Source of the DNA: an uncultured Succinivibrio sp. | GTDB taxonomy: Bacteria; Pseudomonadota; Gammaproteobacteria; Enterobacterales; Succinivibrionaceae | DNA length: 64,000 nt | Assembly (NCBI GenBank): GCA_902785325.1 | Contig: CACZXZ010000004.1 | Coordinates: 18,419 to 82,418 of the forward strand | Reading direction: 5' to 3' | Shown: piece by piece, positions 35,349 through 44,589 of the stretch | Numbering within the stretch: the first letter of the stretch is position 1 | Layout of the letters: each line of letters begins with the position of its first letter | The notes under the pieces: generated by a model | Told to the model about the DNA's origin: nothing | Database searches by the model: none | The model's input: the letters and a program-made list of their open reading frames with translations, nothing else | Program-made: the position numbers and the translations under genes

Positions 35349-36254
35349 TTAATTGAGCATGGAGCCCATGTCATTTGCAACTAAATCGATATCATTGTGC
35401 TCTTTTTGAGTAGCTACTGTTTCATCATCTTTTAAATTAACAATAGCTGCCACGTTTGGAGTTACCCTCTCAGGGTTAGATTTAAGCTCTTTTGAGATTA
35501 CATCTACAAGTAGCTCATGGTAAGCTACCGCTCCACGGCATTTAGAGTCTAACATGGTAATAGGCATACCTCTTTGGGAGGATTCCCTAAATAAAGTATC
35601 TATTGGGATCTGCTTATTCCATAAATTATCTTTATAGTGTGCTTTTAAAAAGTCTAAAGAGGTACGAGAGGCCTTAGTACGTTTATCATACATAGTAGGC
35701 ACAATCGTGTAATTGATATTGCAGGCAGCATCTGCTTTTTTCATAATAGAAAAAGTACGTACCATACCCTCAAGACCTTTTAAGGATAAGAACTCGGTTT
35801 GAGTTGGTACTAATACAGAGCTACTTGCAACTAAAGCATTGACCATCAAAGCACCTAAGATAGGTGGACAGTCAATAATTGCGACATCATAGTCATCATC
35901 AATTAAAGCTAAAGCTTTAGATAAAATTCTACCTACACCTTGTTGACCTGATAACTTACGGTCAATAGTAGCTAGAGTCATTGAGGACGCTATAATATCA
36001 AGATTTGGAAAATTAGTATGGGTTACACACTCTAAGACATTTTCACGGGTAAGATTTTTTTGAGTGTATAAATCATATAAATTCTTTTCAATAGAATTGT
36101 AGTCAAAGCCTAGATAGCTAGTTAATGATGCGTGTGGATCGGTATCAATAATTAGAACCTTAATATTCTCTTTTTGACACCAACCTGCTAAAGATGCAAC
36201 TGTAGTGGTCTTACCTACACCACCTTTTTGACTTGCAATAGCCCAAACTAACAC
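35349..36254 (-). CDS. parC: ParA-like ATPase ParC (polar chemotaxis positioning)
   Basis: 301 residues. It has the deviant Walker A AIASQKGGVGKTTTVASLAG at the N-terminus, DTDPHASLTSYLG, and DVAIIDCPPILGALMVNAL (Walker B). The position upstream of parP and cheW in a flagellar cluster marks it as ParC, which localises the chemotaxis array to the pole, rather than a chromosome-partition ParA; no ParB partner is present. The C-terminal 40 residues are a charged extension. Confidence 0.88.
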   Translation of the reverse strand: MLVWAIASQKGGVGKTTTVASLAGWCQKENIKVLIIDTDPHASLTSYLGFDYNSIEKNLYDLYTQKNLTRENVLECVTHTNFPNLDIIASSMTLATIDRKLSGQQGVGRILSKALALIDDDYDVAIIDCPPILGALMVNALVASSSVLVPTQTEFLSLKGLEGMVRTFSIMKKADAACNINYTIVPTMYDKRTKASRTSLDFLKAHYKDNLWNKQIPIDTLFRESSQRGMPITMLDSKCRGAVAYHELLVDVISKELKSNPERVTPNVAAIVNLKDDETVATQKEHNDIDLVANDMGSMLN

Positions 36255-36263
36255 AATAGCTCC

Positions 36264-37469
36264 TTATTTGTCGCTAAAATTCAATTCTATGGTGTTATCC
36301 TCACCACGTACTACATTAAGATCAGCAGTACCTGCGCTACCTTGTGGAACATCGTCACCTTTAGATTTTATCAATCCACCTTCAGGTACATTGATAGTCT
36401 TAGGAGCTTCCATAGCATAACGAGAGATAGCAATTACTACCTTACGGTTCATAGCACGACCTGCAGCTGTGGCATTTGAGTATTTTGGTGAATACTGACC
36501 AAAAGCTTCAACTGCCATACGCTCAGGAATAATACCAACTTTTTCAAGCTCTTCAAGTACGGATACAGCTCTATTTGCAGATAAATCCCAGCTATTTCTA
36601 AAGATGCCATTTGGAATAAAGGTATTATCAGTATAACCACGAATACGAATGTAGTTATTGATATTTGAAATAGCTACTGCAATACGAGCAATAATAGGAC
36701 GAGAAGCAGCTAATACAGAAGCACTACCTTCTGCGAAAATTAAACCTGAATTGATATTGATAGTTAACCAGTGCGGATCTTCTTCAATATCAATGAATTT
36801 TTCCATACCAGTTTCGCTAATTGCCTCTGAAATAGAACGGCGAATAGCATCAAAGTGATTACCTAGTTTACCTTCTGCCTGTGTTACAGCATCCACCTCG
36901 GTACGACCACCAATTTCATATTGATCTTTAGCACCACCTGCCTGGAAACCGCCATCACCAGTTTGAGAACCACCTTCTGGCTTATTTGATTGTGGGGTTT
37001 GATTTTGAGATACAGTATTCTCTGAGATTACAAGTTCACCTGCGCTAGTAATGTTATCAGCGTTATTCTGAGCATCTTTTTCATCATCAGAGCCTGAGGT
37101 AGTATCATCCCTCTGCTCTTTTGAAACAGTTGAGGTGGTTTGGAAATTCATCATCACACCACCATCTTCAATGATTTGCTTACCAGTATCACCTTGTTGA
37201 GCATCTAATTGAGCTTTCACAGCATCTTGAACTTCCTCAGATAACTGTTGAGCTACCGTGCCTGGGACTAAAAGGGTTCCACCTGGGGAGTTTACAATAG
37301 TTTCATTAAAAGCCTGAGCAATACTCTCAGCAATAGACTTAGCATCTGACTGCTTTGCCATTGCAAAGGCGTACAAAACTACGAATAAGGCAAACAATAA
37401 GGTCATGAAATCAGCGTAGGATACCATCCAACGCTCTAAGTTCTCATGCTCAGGTGGTTTCTTTTTCAT
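36264..37469 (-). CDS. motD: Stator protein MotD (MotB-like)
   Basis: 401 residues: cytoplasmic N-terminus, one helix with the proton-channel Asp in WMVSYADFMTLLFALFVVLY (Asp20), a long Asn/Gln/Ser/Gly-rich linker at about 95-190, and a C-terminal OmpA-like peptidoglycan-binding domain with YIRIRGYTDNTFIPNG and LSANRAVSVLEELEKVGI. It anchors the stator to the cell wall. The naming follows Pseudomonas motCD because it lies between cheB and parC. The linker is longer than in enteric MotB. Confidence 0.9.
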   Translation of the reverse strand: MKKKPPEHENLERWMVSYADFMTLLFALFVVLYAFAMAKQSDAKSIAESIAQAFNETIVNSPGGTLLVPGTVAQQLSEEVQDAVKAQLDAQQGDTGKQIIEDGGVMMNFQTTSTVSKEQRDDTTSGSDDEKDAQNNADNITSAGELVISENTVSQNQTPQSNKPEGGSQTGDGGFQAGGAKDQYEIGGRTEVDAVTQAEGKLGNHFDAIRRSISEAISETGMEKFIDIEEDPHWLTININSGLIFAEGSASVLAASRPIIARIAVAISNINNYIRIRGYTDNTFIPNGIFRNSWDLSANRAVSVLEELEKVGIIPERMAVEAFGQYSPKYSNATAAGRAMNRKVVIAISRYAMEAPKTINVPEGGLIKSKGDDVPQGSAGTADLNVVRGEDNTIELNFSDK

Positions 37470-37483
37470 GAACTTGCCTTATC

Positions 37484-38233
37484 TTATTGATTCTCTTTGC
37501 TGTCTGATGAATATACAGCAAGACGACGCTTTAACATCATGGTGTTTTCGCCAGCTGCAATTGATACTAGACCTTCTAAGGTCATGTACTTAAATAAGGT
37601 CATTTCAGCAACTACTGACTTAATTCTATTAGCAGCAGGCAAACAGATTAGGTTTGCTAGCACCAAACCGTAAATAGTTGCCACGAAAGCAACTGCAATT
37701 GCAGGACCTAACTCGTCAGGTCTATCAAGCAAACTCATAGCATGAATTAAGCCTAATACTGCACCTATGATACCCATGGTTGGGGAATAACCACCCATAG
37801 ACTCTAGCATCTTTGCATAAGGCTCGTATTTAGCTTCTTCAACAGCAATGGCTTGCTCTAGAATTTGCTTTAAGGCATCTTTATCCACACCATCAACAAT
37901 CATCTGAATACCATCGCGGGTATAATCATCAGATGCAGAGGCAATGGAGTTTTCAAGGGCTAACAAGCCTTGTTGTCTTGCAGTTGTTGATAAACCTACT
38001 AGTAACTCTACTTGAGCTTCAAGTCTAATGTGAGGTGGAATTAACAACCATAAAAAGCACTTTAAAGCACCTAAAATATGGGCAAATGGAAACTGCACTA
38101 CACAGGCAAAGAAAGAAGCTCCAAACACTACTAAGAAAGCAGGCAATACTAACATCATGCTAGGATTAGTACCTTCTAGCATCATCGCTGCTACGATACA
38201 TCCGATACCAACAAAAATTCCTAAAAAGTTCAT
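37484..38233 (-). CDS. motC: Stator protein MotC (MotA-like)
   Basis: 249 residues with four membrane segments. MotA/PomA signatures include MLESMGGYSPTMGIIGAVLG and AIAVAFVATIYGLVLANLIC with channel-lining residues. The cytoplasmic loop carries the charged residues that contact FliG. It forms a proton or sodium channel with MotD; ion specificity is not decided here. It is followed by motD after 14 bases. Confidence 0.92.
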   Translation of the reverse strand: MNFLGIFVGIGCIVAAMMLEGTNPSMMLVLPAFLVVFGASFFACVVQFPFAHILGALKCFLWLLIPPHIRLEAQVELLVGLSTTARQQGLLALENSIASASDDYTRDGIQMIVDGVDKDALKQILEQAIAVEEAKYEPYAKMLESMGGYSPTMGIIGAVLGLIHAMSLLDRPDELGPAIAVAFVATIYGLVLANLICLPAANRIKSVVAEMTLFKYMTLEGLVSIAAGENTMMLKRRLAVYSSDSKENQ

Positions 38234-38252
38234 GATCCCGCCTTTTAGTGTC

Positions 38253-39524
38253 TTAACCTAATTCTTTTACGATACAACCTGCAATATCACCTAATGGTAA
38301 TACTAAATCTGCTACATTAGCATTTACTACGGCCTGAGGCATACCATATACCACACAGGTTTCCTCATTCTGAGCCCAGATTACAGAGCCTTTTGCTTTT
38401 AATAACTGACAACCTTCACAACCGTCAGAGCCCATGCCAGTTAAGATCATAGCTAGCACTTTGTTGCCAAAGATTTGTGCTAAGGATGCAAAAGATACAT
38501 CCACACAAGGATTATAGGTTACTCTACCAGTATCTTGAATAATACGAATACGAGCCTTTAAGCCAAAACGCTCGAAAATCATCTGCTTGCCACCTGGAGC
38601 AATATAACAAGTACCAGGCTCTAGCACATCACCATCTTTTGCTTCTACTACATGCAATTGACTCATGGAATCTAATCTTGCAGCAAAGGTGTTAGTAAAA
38701 GAGCCTGGCATATGCTGTACGATTACCACAGGTACATTAAGCTTTGGAAGCTTAGGAATAATCTCTTGTAGTGCAATAGGACCACCTGTAGAGCTACCGA
38801 TAGCAACTAAGCTGTGAGATTTACCAGATTTTTTAAAGGCAGTAGTTTCAGCTTTATGATCACCAAAGGTAAATTTTCTAGCAGCTGCAGGTACACCCTG
38901 CTCTGAGGATAACAACTCGTTAATCTTTTTATACTGACCTAAAGCAGCTCCTTGTGTAGGAGCTGGAGCTGATGCAGTACTTGATAAACGAGATGAAAGT
39001 GAACTTGTTGAGCTTAAAGTAGAAGTTCTTGTTGTACTTGAAAGTGTAGAACTTGGACGAGTAGCACTTAAACTTGAAGGACGTGCACTGGTGCTTGTAG
39101 ATAAAGCTGGTCTAAAACCACGCACACGGCTTCTTGAAACGGCTTTTATGGCATTTAACAAAGCCTTGATTCCATCCTCACGACGGTGAGCAATGTCATC
39201 AAAGTTTTTAGGCATAAAGTCTACCGCTCCTGCCTCAAGTGCTTTAAAGGTAGAATTAGCGCCTTCAAAAGTTAGGGAGGAGAACATTAAAATAGGAGTT
39301 GGTGTCTTTACCATAATCTCTTTTACAGCTGTAATGCCATCCATAACTGGCATTTCCACATCCATAGTGATCACATCTGGATGAAGAGAAGCTGCTAAAG
39401 ATACACCTTCCTTACCGTCTTTTGCCTCGCCTACAACCTGCATTGTAGGATCTGATTCAATAATCTCTTTTAGTCTTTTACGGAAAAAAGTTGAATCATC
39501 TACAATCAATACTTTGGTTGCCAT
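38253..39524 (-). CDS. cheB: Chemotaxis methylesterase CheB with a long Ser/Thr linker
   Basis: 423 residues. The receiver domain has phospho-acceptor Asp55 in VITMDVEMPVMDG. The C-terminal methylesterase/deamidase has the catalytic Ser in VAIGSSTGGPIALQEI, His271 in VIVQHMPGSFT and Asp in TGMGSDGCEG. The two are joined by an unusually Ser/Thr-rich linker (141-190, 31 of 50 residues Ser or Thr). It removes methyl groups from receptors for adaptation. No cheR lies in the window. Confidence 0.95.
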   Translation of the reverse strand: MATKVLIVDDSTFFRKRLKEIIESDPTMQVVGEAKDGKEGVSLAASLHPDVITMDVEMPVMDGITAVKEIMVKTPTPILMFSSLTFEGANSTFKALEAGAVDFMPKNFDDIAHRREDGIKALLNAIKAVSRSRVRGFRPALSTSTSARPSSLSATRPSSTLSSTTRTSTLSSTSSLSSRLSSTASAPAPTQGAALGQYKKINELLSSEQGVPAAARKFTFGDHKAETTAFKKSGKSHSLVAIGSSTGGPIALQEIIPKLPKLNVPVVIVQHMPGSFTNTFAARLDSMSQLHVVEAKDGDVLEPGTCYIAPGGKQMIFERFGLKARIRIIQDTGRVTYNPCVDVSFASLAQIFGNKVLAMILTGMGSDGCEGCQLLKAKGSVIWAQNEETCVVYGMPQAVVNANVADLVLPLGDIAGCIVKELG

Positions 39525-39568
39525 AAAATTATCCTATTTATTTTAATTATAATTATTCTTATTTTAGT

Positions 39569-41632
39569 TTATTTATTTGTAATGGCTTCTTCTACTTTAT
39601 CCATTACATTAGCTACATTAGTTTGAACTCGTTCTGCGTTCTTATGAGCATATGCTCTCATTAAACCTGGAATATCCAAAATTAGTGCAATACCACCATC
39701 AGAGGTAACAGTTGCACCTGCCATACCAGGAGTATGACGGAGCACATCATCTAAAGGCTTAATCACAACTTCTTCTTGACCTAGTAATTCGTCAACTACA
39801 AAGCCTACTAATTGAGCTGCTGATACTTGAACTAGCACAATATGAGCCTTGCTCTTCATGTACTCTTGAATTGAAACACCTTCAAACCATTGTTTCAAGA
39901 AGAATAATGGAATTGCTTTATCACGAATTACGATAGTATTTAAACCATCCACATTACGCATTGAATCTAAGTCTAAGTAGAAGATCTCAGAAATAGAGGT
40001 TAATGGTAGTGCAAAGGTTCTGTGTGAAACACTAATCATTAAGGTTGGTAAGATAGCTAAGGTTAATGGAACCTTAATCTCAATAGTAGTACCTTTACCG
40101 TAGGTGGATACTACGTGTACGATACCATTTAATTTTGAGATGTTGGTCTTAACCACATCCATACCTACGCCACGACCTGAGATATCGGTTACTTCTTTAT
40201 TAGTTGAGAAACCAGGTGCAAAGATTAAGTTTAAAGCATCAGCATCTGACAATCTGTCAGCAGCAGCTTCATCCATAAGACCTTTATCTACAGCTACCTG
40301 ACGTAACTTATCAGGATCCATACCCTGACCATCATCAGAGATCTTAAGTAAGATATGATCACCTTGTTGTGAAGCAGATAGGGTTACTACACCAGTTTCG
40401 TCTTTACCAGCTGCCACACGCTCAGCTGGAGATTCAATACCGTGATCACAGCAGTTACGAACCATGTGGATCATAGGATCAGCAAGTGCATCAACTAAGT
40501 TCTTATCTAACTCAGTATCCTCACCTTCCATACGTAACTCAATCTTTTTGCCAAGCTTACGAGCTAAGTCACGAACCACACGTGGGAATCTACCAAATAC
40601 CTTCTTAACAGGTTGCATTCTAGTCTTCATCACAGAGTTTTGTAATTCACCTGTTACTACATCAAGATTAGAAATTGCCTTTGACATTTCCTGATCAGCT
40701 CTGCGAGATGCCATATTAACTAGGCGGTTACGTACTAGTACTAACTCACCTACTAAGTTCATAATGTCATCTAGAACTTTAGTATCCACACGCACTGTGG
40801 TGTCAGCCTCAGCTGCACTCTTACCTTCAGCGCCCTTATTCTCGCTCTTAGCAGGTGCCTTAGGAGCTTCAGCTTTAGGTGCTTCTGCCTTTGGTGCAGG
40901 AGTAGCTTTAGCAGCTTCATTAGCTTTGTTGTAGTCCTCGCCTGAAGCTACCTTAAGCTCATGAGCTTTTTTTTGTTTTTCTTTAGCATGAGTTTGTTCT
41001 TCAACATTCTCAAGCATCTTATCAAAATCAGCATCAGTGATATCGCCCTTGCTATCTTTAGCATCATCAGCACCTGGTGCATGACCTTTACCATGTAATT
41101 GATCTAGTAAAGCTTCAAACTCTTCTTCTGTAATATCATCAATTGAAGAATCATCCTGAGCTTCAGCTTTTTCTTCTACTACAGGCTCTACCTTAGGCTC
41201 TTCTTTTGGCTCAGGTTTTGGTTCTTCTTTAACTGCAGCAGGAGCTGCAACTGCAGTACCTTGAGCTAAAGCATGTAATCTGTCGATTAACTCACTTGGA
41301 GCATCGTCTGGAACATCACCATTCTTAACGCTGTCGAACATGGTAGTGATTTCATCATAAGCTTGAAGTACAGCATCCATTAAATCAGGTGACATGCTGA
41401 TACGACCATTACGAAGCTCATCGAATAAGCTTTCTGCAGCATGGCATACTTCAACTAAAGATGTTAACTGTAAGAATCCAGCACCACCTTTTACGGTATG
41501 GAAACCTCTAAAGATAGCATTGAGCAAATCCTTATCATCTGGGGTTTTCTCAATCTGGACAAGCTGTTCGTTAAGATTTTCAATAATCTCTCCAGCTTCT
41601 ACTATAAAGTCTTGTAGAATTTCCTCATCCAT
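39569..41632 (-). CDS. cheA: Chemotaxis histidine kinase CheA
   Basis: 687 residues. The HPt domain has phospho-acceptor His45 in IFRGFHTVKGGAGFLQL. Acidic Pro/Glu/Lys/Ala-rich linkers follow at about 130-270, with two short conserved helices (DDITEEEFEALLDQLHGKG, ITDADFDKMLENVEEQ). Then come the dimerisation helix (DIMNLVGELVLVRNRLVNMA), the ATPase domain (MVRNCCDHGIESP, DDGQGMDPDKLR, ISGRGVGMDVV) and a CheW-like domain. It is the central kinase of the motor-control pathway. Confidence 0.96.
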   Translation of the reverse strand: MDEEILQDFIVEAGEIIENLNEQLVQIEKTPDDKDLLNAIFRGFHTVKGGAGFLQLTSLVEVCHAAESLFDELRNGRISMSPDLMDAVLQAYDEITTMFDSVKNGDVPDDAPSELIDRLHALAQGTAVAAPAAVKEEPKPEPKEEPKVEPVVEEKAEAQDDSSIDDITEEEFEALLDQLHGKGHAPGADDAKDSKGDITDADFDKMLENVEEQTHAKEKQKKAHELKVASGEDYNKANEAAKATPAPKAEAPKAEAPKAPAKSENKGAEGKSAAEADTTVRVDTKVLDDIMNLVGELVLVRNRLVNMASRRADQEMSKAISNLDVVTGELQNSVMKTRMQPVKKVFGRFPRVVRDLARKLGKKIELRMEGEDTELDKNLVDALADPMIHMVRNCCDHGIESPAERVAAGKDETGVVTLSASQQGDHILLKISDDGQGMDPDKLRQVAVDKGLMDEAAADRLSDADALNLIFAPGFSTNKEVTDISGRGVGMDVVKTNISKLNGIVHVVSTYGKGTTIEIKVPLTLAILPTLMISVSHRTFALPLTSISEIFYLDLDSMRNVDGLNTIVIRDKAIPLFFLKQWFEGVSIQEYMKSKAHIVLVQVSAAQLVGFVVDELLGQEEVVIKPLDDVLRHTPGMAGATVTSDGGIALILDIPGLMRAYAHKNAERVQTNVANVMDKVEEAITNK

Positions 41633-41648
41633 GTTCTATCTCCGTTAA

Positions 41649-42404
41649 TTAGAATCCTAAGCTTGCAAGTAAGTCATCAACTTCATCTTGACTTGAAGCT
41701 ACATTTTCTGTTTGTTCTTTTACGCTCTCAAGTGCTGGACCTTGTGGTGTTAAGCCTTGTTGAGCATCATCTTTTGTTATTGATTTTTCTTCATCTGTAA
41801 AATTCTTCAAGAAGGTAAGTAGCTTTTCTTCGACTTCTGCTACTAAGGAAATTACCTTCTGAATCATTTGACCAGTTAAATCTTGATAGTCTTGTGCAAG
41901 TAAAATAGTATTTAACTCTTCGCACAAATTCTTAGCATTATTCTGAGTAGAATGAATTAAAACATCTACGTTTCTGCACAAAGTCACAAAGTTATCTCTA
42001 TCAATACGACCGTGCATTAAAGCATTCCAAGCTGGTAGTAATTTATCTACACCATTTTGTAATTGCTTAACTAAAGGATCACATGCATCCACTGCATCTA
42101 AGGTTCTTGAAGCAGCTTTATTAGTCATCTCAATAATAGAGGCTAATCTCTCTGAGGCACGTGGCATATCCACTTTTGCAATTACTTGAATACGCTCATC
42201 TTCAGCAAAGGCTTTAATTGCATTGTGCAAATCACGGGTTAAAGTACCCACTTGCTCAAATACTTGACCGCATTTAGTTTGACAACAAGAATTTGATAAA
42301 GAGCATAGCTTTGCTACAGCTTCCTCTTGCATGCCAGCTTCTACTAAACACTTGATCTCATCAAGATCGTCAACTGTTAAAATTTTTTTAGTTTCTTCGA
42401 CCAT
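41649..42404 (-). CDS. cheZ: CheY-P phosphatase CheZ
   Basis: 251 residues, helical. The catalytic motif is clear in LLAQDYQDLTGQMIQKVISL (Asp and Gln of the DxxxQ element) and the C-terminal CheY-binding peptide is EVDDLLASLGF. It dephosphorylates CheY-P in gamma- and betaproteobacteria. The N-terminus has a small cysteine cluster (LCSLSNSCCQTKCGQ), not usual for the family. It lies between cheY and cheA as in Vibrio. Confidence 0.94.
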   Translation of the reverse strand: MVEETKKILTVDDLDEIKCLVEAGMQEEAVAKLCSLSNSCCQTKCGQVFEQVGTLTRDLHNAIKAFAEDERIQVIAKVDMPRASERLASIIEMTNKAASRTLDAVDACDPLVKQLQNGVDKLLPAWNALMHGRIDRDNFVTLCRNVDVLIHSTQNNAKNLCEELNTILLAQDYQDLTGQMIQKVISLVAEVEEKLLTFLKNFTDEEKSITKDDAQQGLTPQGPALESVKEQTENVASSQDEVDDLLASLGF

Positions 42405-42418
42405 GATTGACCTAAACC

Positions 42419-42802
42419 TTATTCAAAACGCTCAAAGATCTTATCTAACTTTGCTTTTAAAGTTGCTGCAGTAAATGGCTTTACAATGTAGCCGTTTACA
42501 CCAGCTTTAGCAGCTTCAATAATTTGCTCTCTCTTAGCTTCAGCGGTAACCATAAGTACAGGCATAGCCTTTAACTTAGGACTCTTACGAATAGCTTTTA
42601 GCAAATCAATACCTTGCATAATTGGCATATTCCAATCGGTTACCACAAAGTCAAAATCACCAGCCTCAAGCATTGGTAATGCTGTAGCACCGTCATCAGC
42701 TTCGTGGGTATTATTAAAGCCTAAATCTCTTAATAGATTTTTAATAATACGACGCATTGTTGAGAAGTCATCAACAATTAAGATCTTGATATTCTTATCC
42801 AA
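42419..42802 (-). CDS. cheY: Chemotaxis response regulator CheY
   Basis: 127 residues, one receiver domain. The acidic pair Asp11/Asp12, phospho-acceptor Asp56 in [13 protein letters not shown], Thr86 in VLMVTAEAK and Lys108 in [11 protein letters not shown] are all present. It binds FliM when phosphorylated to change rotation. AAGGAGA precedes the start. A 123-base gap separates it from fliA, with an imperfect hairpin that lacks a U-tract. Confidence 0.97.
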   Translation of the reverse strand: MDKNIKILIVDDFSTMRRIIKNLLRDLGFNNTHEADDGATALPMLEAGDFDFVVTDWNMPIMQGIDLLKAIRKSPKLKAMPVLMVTAEAKREQIIEAAKAGVNGYIVKPFTAATLKAKLDKIFERFE

Positions 42803-42925
42803 GATAGTCTCCTTTTTAAGGTAACTTTAAGGTAACAGTATCTAACCTAGTCAACCTTTTACTTATTTTTATAGTGATTTTCTATACAAAAAGCCACTAT
42901 AAAATATAAAAATTGATACACAAAC

Positions 42926-43666
42926 CTAAATTGTACTCCAATCTTTAAGCGCAGATCTCAATCTTGCCATGGATTCTGAGAGTAACTGACTAATTCTAGA
43001 TTCACTTAAATCTAAAACTTTTCCAATTTCTTTTAGGTTTAATTCCTCATCATAATACAAGGCTAACACCTGCTGATTTCTTGTAGGTAAGCCTTTAATT
43101 GCTAAAGCTAATGCTTTTTTAAATTTAGCTGAGGCTAAGATTTCAAACAATTTATCTTTTGTATGATCACTGCCCTCTGCTATTACATCGTCAGAAACTC
43201 CTAAATCTTCAATACCAACCATCTGAGTTGATGCTGAATCTAGAAGCATTTGGCGATATTTTTCTAAATCTACACCTAATTCTTGTGCAATCTCAGACTC
43301 TGTAGGCTCACGACCTAACTTGTGAGACAACTTTGAAACTGCACTTGCGATATTACGGGTATTTTGGTGCACACTGCGAGGAGCCCAATCAGATTGACGC
43401 ATCTGATCGATCATGGCACCGCGGATACGGATAGAAGCGTAAGTTTCAAAGACAGCACCATGACCTTCCTCGAAATTATTTACCGCATCCATAAGCCCAA
43501 TCATGCCCGATTGGATTAAATCGTCTAATTCTACACTAGCAGGTAGTCTTGCCTTAAGATGCAAAGCGACACGCTTTACTAGCGGAGCAAATTTCTCCAC
43601 TAATACGCTCATATCAGCTTTCTTTTGAGCTTGATAAACTTTAGCACCGTTTAATACTGCAGACAT
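42926..43666 (-). CDS. fliA: Flagellar sigma factor FliA (sigma-28)
   Basis: 246 residues. Region 2 includes LDDLIQSGMIGLMDAVNNFE and GAMIDQMRQSDWAPRSV; region 4 ends with YYDEELNLKEIGKVLDLSES (helix-turn-helix). FliA transcribes late flagellar and motility genes. No anti-sigma flgM is in the window. It sits in the conserved flhF-flhG-fliA-cheY order. Confidence 0.96.
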   Translation of the reverse strand: MSAVLNGAKVYQAQKKADMSVLVEKFAPLVKRVALHLKARLPASVELDDLIQSGMIGLMDAVNNFEEGHGAVFETYASIRIRGAMIDQMRQSDWAPRSVHQNTRNIASAVSKLSHKLGREPTESEIAQELGVDLEKYRQMLLDSASTQMVGIEDLGVSDDVIAEGSDHTKDKLFEILASAKFKKALALAIKGLPTRNQQVLALYYDEELNLKEIGKVLDLSESRISQLLSESMARLRSALKDWSTI

Positions 43667-43726
43667 ACCTTTCCACTTTTTTATATTTTAGCTAATTATT
43701 CAATTACTTAATAATAAGCGTTTTTA

Positions 43727-44563
43727 TTATTCTTTCTTATTGTTGCTGATCAAATTTTCAACAAAAAATTCTAAATGACCACCTGCAACTTGAGGTATTG
43801 GCCAGGTAGTAATACGATTAGCTAAAGTCTTAAAGGCTCTTGCTGCAGGTGAGGTTGGGAACACATCAACCACACAAGATCTTTGACGAATAGCTTTACG
43901 CATGTTCATATCCACTGGGATACAAGCTACTAACTCTAAGGTAGCATCAATAAATCTCTCGGTTACAGTAACTAGTTTTTGATACATCAATTTACCTTCA
44001 TCTAATGAATGTAATTGATTACCAATAATCTTGAATTTATTTACACCGTAGTCACGAGATAAAACTTTCATCTGAGCATAAGCATCAGCAACAGAAGTTG
44101 GCTCATTGCAAACTACCATTAGAACATCTTGAGCGGCACGGCAGAAGGATAAAACCATGTCAGAGATACCAGCTGCGGTATCTACAATAAAGAAGTCGAT
44201 GTCCTCTTTTAAGGTAGAAAATGCTCTAATTAAACCTGCGTGTTGTTCAACAGATAGCTCTACCATCTGTTTTAAACCTGAAGATGCTGGCACAATTCTT
44301 AGACCATGAGGACCTGTTTGTAAAATATCCTCAAGTTCACACTCACCGTTTAACACATGGCCTAGGTTTTTATCAACTTTTAAACCTAACATCACATCGA
44401 TATTAGCCAAACCTAAGTCAGCATCAAATAGCATTACTTTTTTGCCAAGTAAACACAAAGCAACTGCAATATTAAGTGAAACGCTAGACTTACCAACACC
44501 ACCTTTACCACCGGTTACAGTGATAACTTTTACCTGGCGTTTTTTAGTTGCAATTTCTTCCAT
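43727..44563 (-). CDS. flhG: Flagellar number regulator FlhG (FleN), MinD-like ATPase
   Basis: 278 residues. It has the deviant Walker A VTGGKGGVGKSSVSLNIAV, VMLFDADLGLANIDVMLGL and DFFIVDTAAGISDMVLSFC. FlhG/FleN limits the number of polar flagella, partly by restraining the master regulator FlrA/FleQ, and works against FlhF. The helix YQKLVTVTERFIDATLELV lies before the C-terminal membrane-targeting segment. It follows flhF by 26 bases. Confidence 0.95.
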   Translation of the reverse strand: MEEIATKKRQVKVITVTGGKGGVGKSSVSLNIAVALCLLGKKVMLFDADLGLANIDVMLGLKVDKNLGHVLNGECELEDILQTGPHGLRIVPASSGLKQMVELSVEQHAGLIRAFSTLKEDIDFFIVDTAAGISDMVLSFCRAAQDVLMVVCNEPTSVADAYAQMKVLSRDYGVNKFKIIGNQLHSLDEGKLMYQKLVTVTERFIDATLELVACIPVDMNMRKAIRQRSCVVDVFPTSPAARAFKTLANRITTWPIPQVAGGHLEFFVENLISNNKKE

Positions 44564-44589
44564 ATTTCATCCTTCTTTATATGTTCTTT

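Noticed and set aside
42840-42905. Terminator between fliA and cheY
   Set aside because: The ATAGTG/CACTAT hairpin is imperfect and followed by A-rich sequence, so it probably does not stop transcription.
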